64,000 nucleotides of DNA from Triglochin maritima (GCA_963682175.1 OY821777.1:6713501-6777500), one strand, 5' to 3'. Numbered from the stretch's first letter, positions 35,261-46,357 are shown. Translations and numbers: made by a program. Notes: generated from the sequence alone by a model not told the origin.

Positions 35261-35569
35261 CACATTCCCTTCACGTATTTCGTATGGTTTGTATTTCCCT
35301 TAGTTTGTATTTCGGGTTGTAGTAGTCTGTATGGTTTGTATTTTCCTTTATGTTTCATGTGGTTGGTTGTATTTCGTATTTTAGTATTATTAATGTATTG
35401 TTCTTATGGTATTGTTGTATTAATATTTTTTCTATTTAACTTGAAATTGTTGGTTCTAGAAATTTCTTAATTTTAATCACTTACAAAAAATTATTACCCC
35501 ACATTTATAACAAATACCCAATCCATTAATAACAAAACATCCAATAAAAAAATTTAAAAAAAAATTTAA

Positions 35570-35712
35570 CCAATGGGAGGGGGACACGTGTCCCCCTCCC
35601 TTGGGCGCCCGGGACGCCCACCGCCCGGCCACGAGCCCGGGCGGGCGCCCCGCCCGTTAACGGGGGTGCGCCCGGGCGCCCGGGCGGGGCACCCCCGTTA
35701 AGGGTGCCCTCA
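35570..35712. repeat. GC-rich palindromic end of the Harbinger element
   Basis: 35575-35600 is a perfect 26-base palindrome centred on GACACGTGTC. It is extended by CCAA/TTGG arms with one mismatch. It is followed by nested CCCGGGCG/CGCCCGGG repeats and a pair GTTAACGGGGGTG / CACCCCCGTTAA. Confidence 0.85.
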
Positions 35713-35822
35713 TCCCTCCACCACACACCCCATCATTTCACCTCACCTCTAAGTCAAACCTCTCTTAGCCTCCCCTAATCTCCCATTAGCTCCTAAGCTG
35801 AGGTTAAGGTCATTACACTAAT

Positions 35823-36734
35823 ACAACCAATTAATCATGTCATCTGTGCCGGAGAATCTACATTGCTTCAAATAAAAATGGGGAATAACGTCAAAATCAA
35901 ATTCGATAAATCAAATCAACGTATATATGAATTTATCATCTTTATTATAAAAAAACGTAGCTTATAATCTTGTATCCTTAAAGGTTTAGTACATATATAT
36001 AGCAATTATAGTTAAACTGGTGTGCTTTTTTCGTAAATGATTAACAGACTAAACTTTGAACCTTAATCAGAAATTCAAATTGATTTTTTACTCTTTTTTT
36101 TGGAAAAGTAACATTAATTAATTGATAATCAAGCCCAACTTTCTCGAGATCCACCCTGTGTACTCTTAGCCTGATTACGCAGTGCAGAATCGACTTCTAA
36201 ATGGATCCAGCCTATATACTTGTACGAGCGTATTGGGGTCCTTTGCATGCAATGTATAAGGTACATAATGGGGCAAGTGCCCCACCTAGATTTTGGTAGA
36301 TTTGGGCATCCCTATTTTACGTCGGTTTTCCCTACAACCGACGTAGTATCATCTGCCTCACCCGGCTGAAATCTCCTGGATCCGCCTCTGGATACATATC
36401 ATGTTTTTCTATGGCCGGTTAGGTTGATCGAACTTAATTTGTATCATTATCTGGAATTGATAAAATGTGCGCAAGTAGTTGAGGTGTGTAGATTGGGTGA
36501 TCATACTTATTGACACCTCAATTAAGGTGATACTTTTATGATTGAAGAAAATATGCAAGTGCCCCGGAAGAAGAACAAAATAGAGAAATTCTCACCAACT
36601 GCATAGTGCATCTTTAGTCGGAGGATATGATGTGCACCTCTTGTTTGCCGCCAATAGCCGCAAATGGTTATTAATATGTGTTGTTGTTTACTTTGAACAT
36701 GTGAATTAAGTATTTCTATGAGAAAAACAGTCAA
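35823..36734. other. Non-coding spacer
   Basis: No gene seen. It contains a short hairpin at 36318-36345 (TACGTCGG ... CCGACGTA) that resembles the subterminal motif of the CACTA element and may be a small relic. Confidence 0.5.
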
Positions 36735-37330
36735 ACGGTCGACCGGTATTGCAGTTTGACGTCCAGGACAAAGTCCTGGAAATTTCTGGTCGGTTGGTAG
36801 TTCTCAACCGGTCAACCGTGTCTACATTTGGACGTCCACGAAAACTTCCTGGAAATTTTCGGTCGACCAGTATTTCTCAACTGCTCGACCGTTTCAACAT
36901 TTGGAGGCCCGGGAAAAATTCGTGGAATTTTCGGTCGACCAAAGGCACACGACGGTCGACCGGTAGAGCTCCGGATTGTGCTACGGTTTAAGTTCGGTCG
37001 ACCGTTCAGAACGGTTATGCCCACATTTTGCACTCTCTTCATCTCGTTTTCGGTGCAATTAATACTAGTATTGGTCTAGTACATAAAGACAATTTTGTCT
37101 TCCTTTTGTAATATCATCTTTAGTATCATCTGCTTTACATTTTAAGAGAAAGAGAGAAAGCATCCTTGTGTGGATTCGGTATGAGCTAATTCAACTTGAT
37201 TTCTTCGTCAGTTGGTTCATGTGTCCTGTAAGTCTCTCTTGTAATTCGTTTCTCTATAGTATATTGTGGTTGTGTCATCCGTGATTTTTCCCGTATTGCG
37301 TTTCCACATCAATTCCTTATGTCTTGCATG
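36735..37330 (+). mobile_element. LTR remnant with GGTCGACCG motifs
   Basis: GGTCGACC-type motifs at 36735-37010 are followed by a copia-LTR-like leader ('gagaaagcatccttgtgtgg', 'gtgtcctgtaagtctctcttgtaattcg', 'ttttcccgtattgcgtttccac'), as in the other LTRs. Ends were not resolved. No coding region attached. Confidence 0.5.
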
Positions 37331-37339
37331 CTTGCGTGA

Positions 37340-38150
37340 TTGGTTGATTGTGATTTGCATTATTTGTGTTTCTTATTCAATTGGATTCACTATTTCGTTC
37401 CGCTACGTAATTTGGGATTGATCTTATTCCCTAATAATATGTTTATGGTTTTTCTTAAAAACCAATATCTTATGTATTATCATATTTTCATGAATAACTT
37501 ATATATTTTTGTTGTTCCACTGAAATACTTCCATACTATATCATTTTATATTTTTGCCTCCCTTTTTATCAACTCTCTTTTATTTTTTCCATAATTTAGA
37601 ACGAAGTTAGTGACACAAGACAAAATTATTATTTTTTAAGGGACACGAGAGAAAATGTTAGAGACTTGATATATGAAAGTAAAGTCAATGGAAGAGTCGA
37701 CCAATCAATTCGATGCTACTTTCAGTTTCCATTCGTCTTCGAGGCAATTGAGATTTGGCACACGCAACGCAACTATAGAAGTTAGAAACACTCTTATATC
37801 CAGTTACATTTATCACTTGACATTATCCAAATCAGATTTAATATATGTATGATTCTTTGAAGTTCACAAAAGTTTAATTCTGACTTCATTTACCTTTCCA
37901 ATCAGCAATTGAATCCTGTAAAATTAGATTATGACTTAAGAACGCGCATCTAAAAATGGATTCTGAAGTTTGCCGAATTTCAGGAAAACTTGTTATCCAG
38001 ATACCAGACATCAATTATTGACATGTTTCTCACTAATATGGGCCCCAAAATGTAATATTTAGTGTATTCATCCTCTTAATTGTGTTTACACAGCAAATGT
38101 CGTCTCCTTTTCCCTTCCACATACAACTTCTCCAGATAAAAATATCTCCC
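37340..38150. other. AT-rich spacer, ending in the GRP4 promoter
   Basis: No gene seen. An 84-codon + frame at 37340-37594 is hydrophobic because the DNA is T-rich and is not credible. Confidence 0.45.
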
Positions 38151-38157
38151 ACTCCAC

Positions 38158-38166
38158 TATAAATAG
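38158..38166 (+). promoter_or_regulatory. TATA box of GRP4
   Basis: TATAAATAG preceded by 'ccac', 85 bases before the homologous start position. Confidence 0.65.
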
Positions 38167-38242
38167 GTAGCAAATTGCACTCTATCTACTATCACAGAGA
38201 AGAAAAGAAAAAACACCATCATATATCAAAAGTGTGGAGAAC

Positions 38243-38787
38243 ACGGCCTTCTCCAAGTTTCGCTTGTTGTTGTGTTTCCTCTTGGCAGCCCTACTACTCG
38301 TGTCCAGCGAGGTCGTCCGAGAAGCTCGTCAGTATCACTCCAATTCCCTCCAGTTTTTTTGTTCTTTAAAATTTTTGAGTAAACACATTAGACTTTTGAT
38401 CTAAAATTAGAGGTGGAAGCAAGATTTGATTCATTTCTTATGTTTTCTTTAGCTTTTATTGGAGTTTAGGTTGATATTTGTCAATTAAGAGAAAACATGG
38501 CACGTATGGATCGAGGGTATATATCCAAACAGAAACCCGTATATATCTTGAAGATTTTTTTTTAAAATCTATTCAGAGAGTGATTTACATATTTATAGAT
38601 TATAATTTACTTTCAGAAAGTTCATACATCAATGACTGGTAAATTGGTATTTCTTGATGCAGAGAAGCCACAATTGAAGGGAGAACAAATCTCGGACAAG
38701 GATCTCACCCGCGATGCCTCGTCTCGGTGTTGCCCTAAGGGAACAACATGTATTTGCGGAGAAGAAAAGGAACCACCACTTCCTTAA
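38243..38787 (+). pseudogene. GRP4: paralogue with ACG at the start position and a Cys-rich tail
   Basis: By alignment with GRP3 and GRP5 the gene begins at 38243, but the codon there is ACG. The following frame AFSKFRLLLCFLLAALLLVSSEV is a clear signal peptide. Exon 1 ends at 38327 before GTCAGT. Exon 2 is 38663-38787 after TTGATGCAG. Joined in phase 1 the frame is open for 69 codons to TAA. The second exon starts EKPQLKGEQISDKD like GRP5 (EEQLKGEEVLDTD). It then lacks the whole glycine-rich repeat block and goes straight to CCPKGTTCICGEEKEPPLP. It may be silent, may start at ACG, or may have become a different small Cys-rich secreted peptide. Labelled pseudogene only because no AUG is in frame. 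Confidence 0.7.
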
Positions 38788-38883
38788 ACCCCAATATAGG
38801 ATTTAAGTCATGGTAGGGCTACTAGTGTGTTCTATCAGATTGCTAACTTTTATATGGTTAGCATCGGGTTATAACCCGCGTTA

Positions 38884-38889
38884 AATAAA
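38884..38889 (+). promoter_or_regulatory. Polyadenylation signal of GRP4
   Basis: AATAAA in 'ttaaataaagttc', about 97 bases after the stop. Confidence 0.5.
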
Positions 38890-38899
38890 GTTCTATGTG

Positions 38900-40021
38900 T
38901 CATTTATTGTACAAGTAACATTGTTATATAGTGAAAATCTTAGGCATGTCATAGGCTAAGTGGTCGACATCGAATTGTAATGTCTTAATTAAAGATGTGC
39001 CTAAATGTGATATTTGTAAGTCTAGTGAAACTTTCAATTGATAAGATTGCAAATCCAAAATCTATACGCGGTATGATTTGTATTTACCTATCTTCGGTGT
39101 CAAAAGTTTAATATGATATCTCATGGGTAACTCCATGTGGAATTCAGATTGTGTCTAAACCATAAAACCGTATATTAATATGCATGTACTCATATTGAAA
39201 TTTCAAAACAACATAGCATATTTGCAAATACACATCAAATTCTTGTAAACAGCACACTTTGAAATTCAACTCAAAGTAAAAACTCAAGTTAATCGACTCG
39301 TTCACTCATACTTTGCTCAACTTTAATGCAGGAGAGGGGCTTTCGAGCCAAATCAAAGCACGACGGTCAACTGATCCACGTACCAGTAATCCGCATAGAC
39401 CAACATATAATATTCTTTTTTTTTATTTTTGGGTGCTCGCATATAATAATCATAACAAACTTCCATGAATACCTAACAAACTCTGATAGCAAAAATGGAT
39501 TTTGAGCCCATTACATGAATAATGATTTCCCGTCCTTTACAAAATCATATATATATATATATATATAAAGAAACTCCCAAGGCACATGTACGTGCAAGTG
39601 AATTATTATGACATTGGCATTTGGCAACCGAGGGTAATTTAATTGCACTTAACAGAAACCAACATTAATGCTCGCACTCAAATTCATAGAGCAAACTTTT
39701 TCAAGGTTGCCAACAATTTGGGTCATTAGGAGGCACGAAAGTCACGAAAATCTCATGGTATAAGACATGCCTAAGTATTAATTTTCTCATTGGTTTTTTA
39801 GGACCATCTTTTACATCTATCTATGTTAATTAAAGTCAAACGTGCCACAATCATAACAATAATGGAATCATTAGCTTTGCTGAGCCTACTTAGCACCACC
39901 GAATACGTCCCGGATTGTCAGCCCAGAAAACGATGGACTATGCTCGTTACGATCAATCAGCTAAAATTGTAGGTTTAATAGTTTTTCCACCCTAAAAGTC
40001 AATTATTATGGTCCATCTTGA
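38900..40021. other. Spacer and distal GRP5 promoter
   Basis: No gene seen. There is an AT dinucleotide run near 39547-39567. The stretch 39830-39970 matches the region upstream of GRP3 (21440-21660). Confidence 0.5.
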
Positions 40022-40099
40022 TATGAACATATCTACGTGATATTAGTTTTTCCAACGTGATATGAACATATCCACGTGATATTAGTTTTTCCAACGTGG
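40022..40099 (+). repeat. Tandem 39-base repeat with ACGTG motifs in the GRP5 promoter
   Basis: Two near-identical units (40022-40060, 40061-40099), each holding two ACGTG cores (TACGTGAT or CCACGTGAT, and CAACGTGA or CAACGTGG). ACGTG is the core of ABA-responsive elements and G-boxes, so the array may confer stress or hormone response. The corresponding GRP3 region has no such duplication. Confidence 0.8.
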
Positions 40100-40406
40100 C
40101 ATCCCAACACCCAACTAACTACTTGATCGGCATAATCGATTTTGTTTTCCCACTTCACAATCAGCTACTCATCTGAATCTCTAGCTAAATCTACTCGTTG
40201 ACCATACTGATATAAGACACAAACATGCAATTTATATTTTGCTCAAGTGGCACAATTAAAAAATATTGAAGACTTGATAAGATTCAAGCCAGCCATTAAT
40301 ACAGTGCAACTTCCCAACTAGAAACTGGGCACGTCCATGCCAGTGCTGCCCATAAACAGAGGGAATTGATTCATTGAAACACACGACTTTGATATCTGAA
40401 TTCCAC

Positions 40407-40415
40407 TATAAATAG
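40407..40415 (+). promoter_or_regulatory. TATA box of GRP5
   Basis: TATAAATAG preceded by 'ccac', 84 bases before the ATG. Confidence 0.75.
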
Positions 40416-40490
40416 AGTGGAGATTGCACTCCATTGCCCATCCCAGTGAAAAGAAAGAAAAACAAATATTAGAGTATTTGAAGTTTAGAG

Positions 40491-41481
40491 ATGGCTTTAT
40501 CAAAAATTCTGTTGTTATCGTGCTTCCTTTTGGTAGCTCTAGTCCTCGTCTCCAATGTGGTGGCTGAAGAAGCTGGTGAGCACCGCTCTTAACACACTAC
40601 AATTTATATATTTTTGTTCACCTGTGACTAAACACATGTTTATTAATGATATAATATATATATATGATATGGTATATTCAGCTTTCAACTGACATCATAA
40701 TGTGCTACATGCTGCCCTTCTTAACTTATTGAGAATATGGAGTACGTGTTACATTTTGACGTTACATTAAAAATGTGGGAAGATTTTTGTTTATCTTGGA
40801 ATCTCTAAACGAGAGGGTTGTACATGTTCTGAGATATTGTTAGCAGCACTTGAATATATATATGTCATATGTTGATGACCATGTCATAAGTTAAAATCGA
40901 ATGAGGTAGGATCAATATAATTTCATCTTCATTGACAAGTATTTTACTTAATTATTTTGTTAAGTACATGTTACCAAGAGGGACACGGACATCCGTTCAA
41001 ATTATGGTTAGTGGAATATGTGGGTCGATGATGTTACACATATAGAGGTGGATTAGCTACACATGACTTGAAGTCATGATAATTAATTAACAATAGAAAG
41101 ACTTACTGCAATATATATGTTTTTACATAGATCTATTTCTCCAAGTAGAAACTAATTTACCTATTGTTAGATCAACTCTTTAAAAGTTAATAAATTTATA
41201 ATTCAAAATGACATGTTCTTCACACAGAAGAGCAACTGAAGGGAGAAGAGGTCCTGGACACAGACCAATATGGTGGCTATCCCGGGCGCGGCTATGGTGG
41301 TTATCCTGGACGCGGCTATGGTGGCTATCCTGGTAGAGGCTATGGTGGTTACCCTGGTCGTGGATATGGCGGCTATCCTGGTAGAGGATACCCTGGCCGT
41401 GGCGGATACAGGTGCAGGTACGGCTACTGCCGTGGGAGGTGCTGCGCTTTTGCAGAAGTGCAAGGAAAACCACTTCCATAA
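40491..41481 (+). CDS. GRP5: secreted glycine/tyrosine/proline-rich protein, two exons
   Basis: Exon 1 is 40491-40575 and exon 2 is 41228-41481. The 652-base intron runs from GTGAGC to CACACAG in phase 1, giving 112 residues. Residues 1-26 or so (MALSKILLLSCFLLVALVLV...) form a signal peptide. The mature part begins EEQLKGEEVLDTDQ. It continues with five tandem units of YGGYPGRG, then YPGRGGYRCRYGYCRGRCC, and a tail ending GKPLP. The repeat block plus C-terminal Cys cluster is the pattern of plant GRPs of the PF07172 group. Tyr-rich repeats suit oxidative cross-linking in the cell wall, which is inference. The frame, splice sites, TATA box and polyadenylation signal are all intact, so this is likely an expressed gene. 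Confidence 0.9.
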
Positions 41482-41586
41482 ATCTAAAAGATTTGTTTTT
41501 AGTCACGAGAGAGCTACTTATTAATCATGTGTGTTTGCTATTACCGTAATATATAGTTCAAGTATGCGTCCTACGGATCAAAACTA

Positions 41587-41592
41587 AATAAA
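41587..41592 (+). promoter_or_regulatory. Polyadenylation signal of GRP5
   Basis: AATAAA in 'actaaataaagctctg', about 106 bases after the stop. Confidence 0.6.
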
Positions 41593-41649
41593 GCTCTGTG
41601 TCTGGGGTGTCTGCTGCAATATTCTCATCTGTTATACCTTCAAATGCAA

Positions 41650-43806
41650 GGTGACTTAATTTCGCCAATTAAACTGTGGGCTAATGTATGAAAATACAGA
41701 ATATAATAATGAGTTTGTGGTGGGAAAATCTAAGTTGCTTCGAATGGGAAAATGGAATAACGTGAAAATCAAGTTTTGGAAATTCACCTAAATATGGATT
41801 CAACCCAAGTTAAAAAATCGCAGCTGATATTCTTGTATCATCAAAGTTTGTCTACATATGCCAAATTTAAGTTACGACGTACGAATGCCATATTTTTAAA
41901 TTTTTTTATTGTTATATTATGATGAAACAGGCTAAAAGTCGAAGCTGGATTAGAAGGTTGAAACGACATTTCGGCCAATATTTTTAATTAGTGATCCATA
42001 ACATCTATGATCTGCGAAGTGGATTTGTAAATGGACTCAGCCCAGACTCAGCCCATAACATGGAGTTGAATAGTTTTTGGTAGCAATTTTCTTTGAGACA
42101 TGTTGACATTCTAAGAAATTTGAGTCGAAAAAAATATATCAAATTTTATTTTATGTTATACAAAGAAGGCTTTATTGGAGACAAACATTTTTTTGAAGTT
42201 ATTTTTGAATTGCTACCTGTTGTAGTTTCTTCCTATCAGCTTAAGCCGTCAACTTCTTATAATTAATATATCAGTTATATGGGAGGAAAAGTGATACTAC
42301 CACATCGTTAAAATATAAAATATTAGTCCATTTATTGCACTTGGCATTTTTAATTAGTCCATCGAGAAGATCTATAGACCAAAATTGGTTAAACGACATG
42401 TACACTATTGACGCTATTGATTTCTTAAAATACTTATTAGTTAATGCAAGTTTTAGATCCAAATGGCTACTGTCCGCAGATGTTCACATTGATATCTGAA
42501 ATCATACTTAAGTTTTGGATAGAGAGAGCATGTTTGGTGAGAAGTCCAACACATCGTGCGACCCAAACAGTCTTGTTGTTCATCTTTGATTTAATTTATG
42601 AAAATCTTGGAAAGGGTCAGACCGTCTCATCTCATCTAATTAATTGCATGATAAGGTATATTTCTTTAGTTTACTGCAAATGGACTAACTCCAATTATAA
42701 TATCTCTTGTCACGTGGGTGAGTTTGGGTATAGCTCCCAAATATCAACAATTCTATTGGGAAGTCAGCTTCTGGGAATGTAGACGTAGGAACAGTTTTAT
42801 CTTCAAGATTGAAAGTTATTTGGATAAGCAGAAGTTTTCTGGTAGTGGGTGATATATTGTTAAAAGAAATTCCTAAATTACCCACAAATTAAATAAAAAG
42901 TCGTTTTAAATTCGTTTTAAATATTTTTTTCAATTTTTTTCTGAAAATATATTTTCTATTTGTTTGTATTTAAAAAAATCAGTTTTTTAACTTAAGATTG
43001 ATCTTCAAATGATATAATGGTAAATTGATCCAAACAAAACTAGAAATAAGAAAGACCTCAGCTTTTTAATCCAAACATAAAAGTTGCATTGGATGTCATG
43101 TCAGGAGTTGGACTTCCCAAGACCTCTATCGTGTTTGGATATGCTCTGAAACTGTAGCTGCGTCTCCACTGTGTTGGGGAGCCGGATGCTCAACATCCAA
43201 ATGGGTCTATGTATCTTGTGATTTTTAAAACAAAAAACAAATAGATGCGTTTTGTTGAATTCAAACAAAAAATAGCACTTCTAAATTGGGTTTAACAAGA
43301 AAATAAGGATGTGTTGATGCTCTACCACTAATGAACTGAACTATAAAAGTGATGCCTATTTTGTTTGGATTCAACTTATTACATATATAATTTAAGGTCG
43401 TGTCTTGGGGAGGGGGAAAAACTGTCATCCACTTCATTGCTATGTGTTAAAATAAAAGCAATGCCTAGCCTAATTAATAGCTTGTAATTTGTAAAAGGAG
43501 CACTGTAGTGTGAACTTTGCAATAAAATATCAGCATAAAGTAAATTAAATTTAATAGATTAAACTGGTAATATTTTGATTGATGAGGTTCTGATATATTT
43601 ATGTGAAATGGGTACGTATAGTTACTTAACTACCACTGTTGGAGAAGTCTTGAAGAGATGGGAGACTTGCCATAGTGAATAGAGTTTCATATTTCAAGTG
43701 CAAGCAAGCTCTAGTTCATCGTGAAATGGTCAAGCTAGCATATTGGTTGAATTTGGGTTTGAATTCAATTATTCTAGTAATTTAGAGGTGTATCATATTT
43801 GGTTGG
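41650..43806. other. Non-coding spacer
   Basis: Two kilobases of AT-rich sequence with no convincing gene. The longest frame, 42444-42782, shows no family resemblance. The last five bases, GTTGG (43802-43806), should be the left target-site duplication of the next element. Confidence 0.5.
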
Positions 43807-44250
43807 TGTTGACACAAAAAAAAATATACATCTCAAATGACAAGAAAATTTTCTAATGATTGTCAACCAATTGTCATCCCAAATTTGGAACTATATTGAA
43901 ATGTAGACCGGGCAATAACATCAAGACGAAAATTAAGAAATTATTAAAATAAAATTTGATGTAGCATTTTATTGGTTAATCTCTTGATCTATGCATTATT
44001 AATTTGGACAGGGAAATAGTCAAAGCATGAAGAAAGGTGAGATTTCACAATATTCAAAGGAGAAAATGAAATTTTGCCATAAAAAAAAATATTTAAAAAA
44101 AAAAAAAACATACGTGAGATCCAATTTAAACATCTCACTTCTCTTCCAAACCAACTACCATACTCCACGTAACCCATGATTCTCCACCTTCCTCACGATT
44201 GCACATAACCACCCATGATTGATCATTCACATAATCTCATCTCAATTCAC

Positions 44251-44258
44251 TATAAATA
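44251..44258 (+). promoter_or_regulatory. TATA box of the Tat LTR
   Basis: TATAAATA in 'tcactataaatactc', 444 bases into the LTR. Transcription of the genomic RNA would start about 30 bases downstream. Confidence 0.65.
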
Positions 44259-44265
44259 CTCTTCT

Positions 44266-44502
44266 ATGGCTCCTTCTGAAAAAAAAAAATTCCGAGAGTT
44301 ACATCCAACCAAAAAGAGTACACGTATCAGAAGGAAAGAAAACAAAAAAAAGAAGGTGAAAGAGGAGACACTCAACAAAGACTCCGACAACAACTTGGCA
44401 GCCATAACAACTCCGGCGACGACTCCGATTCCAACTCCGCGATCGTGCCGACTCCGCAGCAACTCCGGTTTCGTCGACTCCGGCTTCATTAGGCGTTCAT
44501 AA
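44266..44502 (+). other. Short open frame in the LTR leader
   Basis: The first ATG after the TATA box opens 78 codons, with MAPSEKKKFRELHP followed by a very Lys-rich stretch and a Thr/Pro-rich end. No family is recognised. It may be chance, or an upstream ORF in the long leader that influences translation of gag. Confidence 0.3.
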
Positions 44503-44655
44503 CAACTTCGCAGCGACTCAGGTTTCGTCGACTCCGACTTCATTAGGAGTTCGCAACAACTCCGGCAATAGCGTTGTTTTCATAACAACTCCGCAGCGAT
44601 TCCGGTTTCGTCGACTCCGACTCCATTAGGCGTTCACAACGACTCCGGCAGGTGC
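44450..44655 (+). repeat. LTR repeat set 1 (about 65-bp units)
   Basis: Three to four units of about 60-70 bases containing 'ggtttcgtcgactccg' and 'cattaggcgttca', with small differences. Confidence 0.75.
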
Positions 44656-44704
44656 AACATTAGCGTCGGTGATTGTTTCACCTTAAAATAAAAAATAATA
44701 ATAA

Positions 44705-44880
44705 GTCATTCCGGCCACTGTCCTATTTAGAAAGGAACGGTCTCCGGTTGGCTTCGAAAATCATGTCATTCCGGCCACTGTCCTATTTAAAAAGGAACGG
44801 TCTCCGGTTGGCTTTAAAAGAAAAAAAACACGTCATTCTGGCCACTATCCTATTTAAAAAGGATTAGTCTCCGGTTTGAT
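44705..44880 (+). repeat. LTR repeat set 2 (about 60-bp units)
   Basis: Three units starting 'gtcattccggccactgtcc' at about 44705, 44765 and 44832, each followed by 'tatttaaaaagga' and 'gtctccggtt'. Confidence 0.85.
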
Positions 44881-46225
44881 CGTTTCTATTTTAACAAATA
44901 AAATAAAAGAACGCCGGAAGGCTGCCGAAATTCATCGAAAAACTTACAAAATAAACATATAAGTTTCTATGTTTGATAATAATAATAAAAAATATATAAA
45001 CATAACCCTATCAAAGTCATGTCGTATTAATACTCAAACCGCATACTAATACATGGTGTTTTGGACCAAGAAAATACATATGAGTCAAACTAATCAAAAG
45101 ATAAATAAGCTTGGGAAACTAAATATACTAACTCTGCATTGATCATACAAGTTAACCAATATGAATACATGTGGCTCACAAAACACATACTCTGGACTCA
45201 TGCAAAAGGATAAAAGGGCATAACTCAGAATTTAATATCCTGTGATTTATAAAATTTGGTTCATAAATCTATATGTCATTTCAGACCAATCATGGAGTCT
45301 CGTTACTGTGTTCTTAAGTGAAATATATTAGAAACTAACATATGATCAACACTATCCAATTTATAATTGGGCGTTCAACTCAGAATACGTTGATACGAGG
45401 ATTGGAATTCAAATTAACACATTCTGGTATCCTACTAAGGTCGTCTGACTATTTTAACAGGAATTGGAATTGAAACCAATATATCTTTGGTACCTGTGAA
45501 TCCTATTATGATATGATTAGGCTTTTACTTAACAAACAAAAGGAAAGGAAAGTATGGGAAATAAAACCAATACGTCTCCACCAACGTGCATGCATGTGTT
45601 ACTATACCATGCACACAATTTCCTTTCTTTGCACACCTTTCCCCGGGAAATGTGTTAATTGAAAACATGGTAAATGTAACCATATTTGTTCACTAAGTGA
45701 TGAGTGGAAATTTTATAAACTTCTCCTTCACATTGTAAAATTTACACATGGATAAGAGAGTTTACATCTAAATTGTAGGACAACTCATGTGCTGAAAAAT
45801 CTTTCAAATGCACCCAAATGGACAAAATTATAAATACACCCCCAAATGTGGATAAATTGCAACGATATACAAGAAATCTTAAATTACAAAAAAAAGTCTC
45901 TCTAAGCTGGACAAAACTATAAATCCACCCCTAAAATTGGGTAAATTGCAACAATATATAAGTGGTACCAATTATCTTGCAAAATCAACCTTAAAATACA
46001 AAATTACAAAACCACCACTAAACGTGGATAAATTACAACAATACATAAGTTGTACCATTCGATACGCAAATTGACCTTACAATACAAATAATTCCCTTAA
46101 ATGGATAAAACAACAAATCCACCCCTAAATGTGGATAAATTATAAAATAAATCTTTAAAATATGTCAACCGACCTAAAAATCAAAAACAAACATAAAACC
46201 TAAATATTGACTGCTCCAATAATAA

Positions 46226-46357
46226 GAGAGGATGCATGCCAAGCCGGATCTTGGGTTCCCTCTCTCCTATCATTGGAGTGATCAGAAATTAAAATATGGA
46301 CTGCCTTAGTCGTAAGCGAGGATGCACGCCAAGCTTGATCTTGGGTTCCCTCTCTCT
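46226..46357 (+). repeat. Two hairpin motifs in the LTR
   Basis: At 46226-46267 and 46317-46357. The form is GAGAGGATGC.CGCCAAG, a short loop, CTTGGGTTCCCTCTCTC. The arms pair as GAGAGG/CCTCTC and CCAAG/CTTGG. The same hairpin recurs three times after pol. Confidence 0.8.

Larger units (their letters stand above)
32020..35712 (+). mobile_element. PIF/Harbinger element with ORF1, interrupted by an LTR
   Basis: GC-rich ends (about 32035-32065 and 35600-35712) share CGCCCGGGC and GGCACCC/GGGTGCC blocks, and between them lies a Harbinger ORF1-type gene at 32400-33208. The second Harbinger gene, the DDE transposase, is not present. Part of the 3' region is occupied by an LTR at about 33325-35260. 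The flanks match the same outer LTR on each side. Exact termini and the TWA duplication were not resolved. Confidence 0.55.
28432..35817 (-). mobile_element. Gypsy-like solo LTR (minus), enlarged by nested insertions
   Basis: It starts TGTAACATCCCCGAACAG, the reverse-complement counterpart of the end of the solo LTR at 1517-3420, and ends GGTCATTACA at 35817, the counterpart of that LTR's start. Flanks are ATAAT (28427-28431) and CTAAT (35818-35822), four of five bases alike, a possible decayed duplication. Inside are a minisatellite, GGTCGACCG motifs (29755-30270), a MITE, a Harbinger element and another LTR. Two similar segments around 'gtcgaagct' (about 30376-30415 and 31711-31745) suggest an internal duplication. 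No gag or pol is attached. The far boundary is inferred. Confidence 0.55.

Noticed and set aside
36318..36345. TACGTCGG...CCGACGTA hairpin as a miniature CACTA element
   Set aside because: Only a single pair of motifs and no terminal CACTA repeats or 3-bp duplication. Noted only as a possible relic.
41180..41506. Minus frames of 86-108 codons over GRP5 exon 2
   Set aside because: Shadow of the tandem YGGYPGRG coding repeats.
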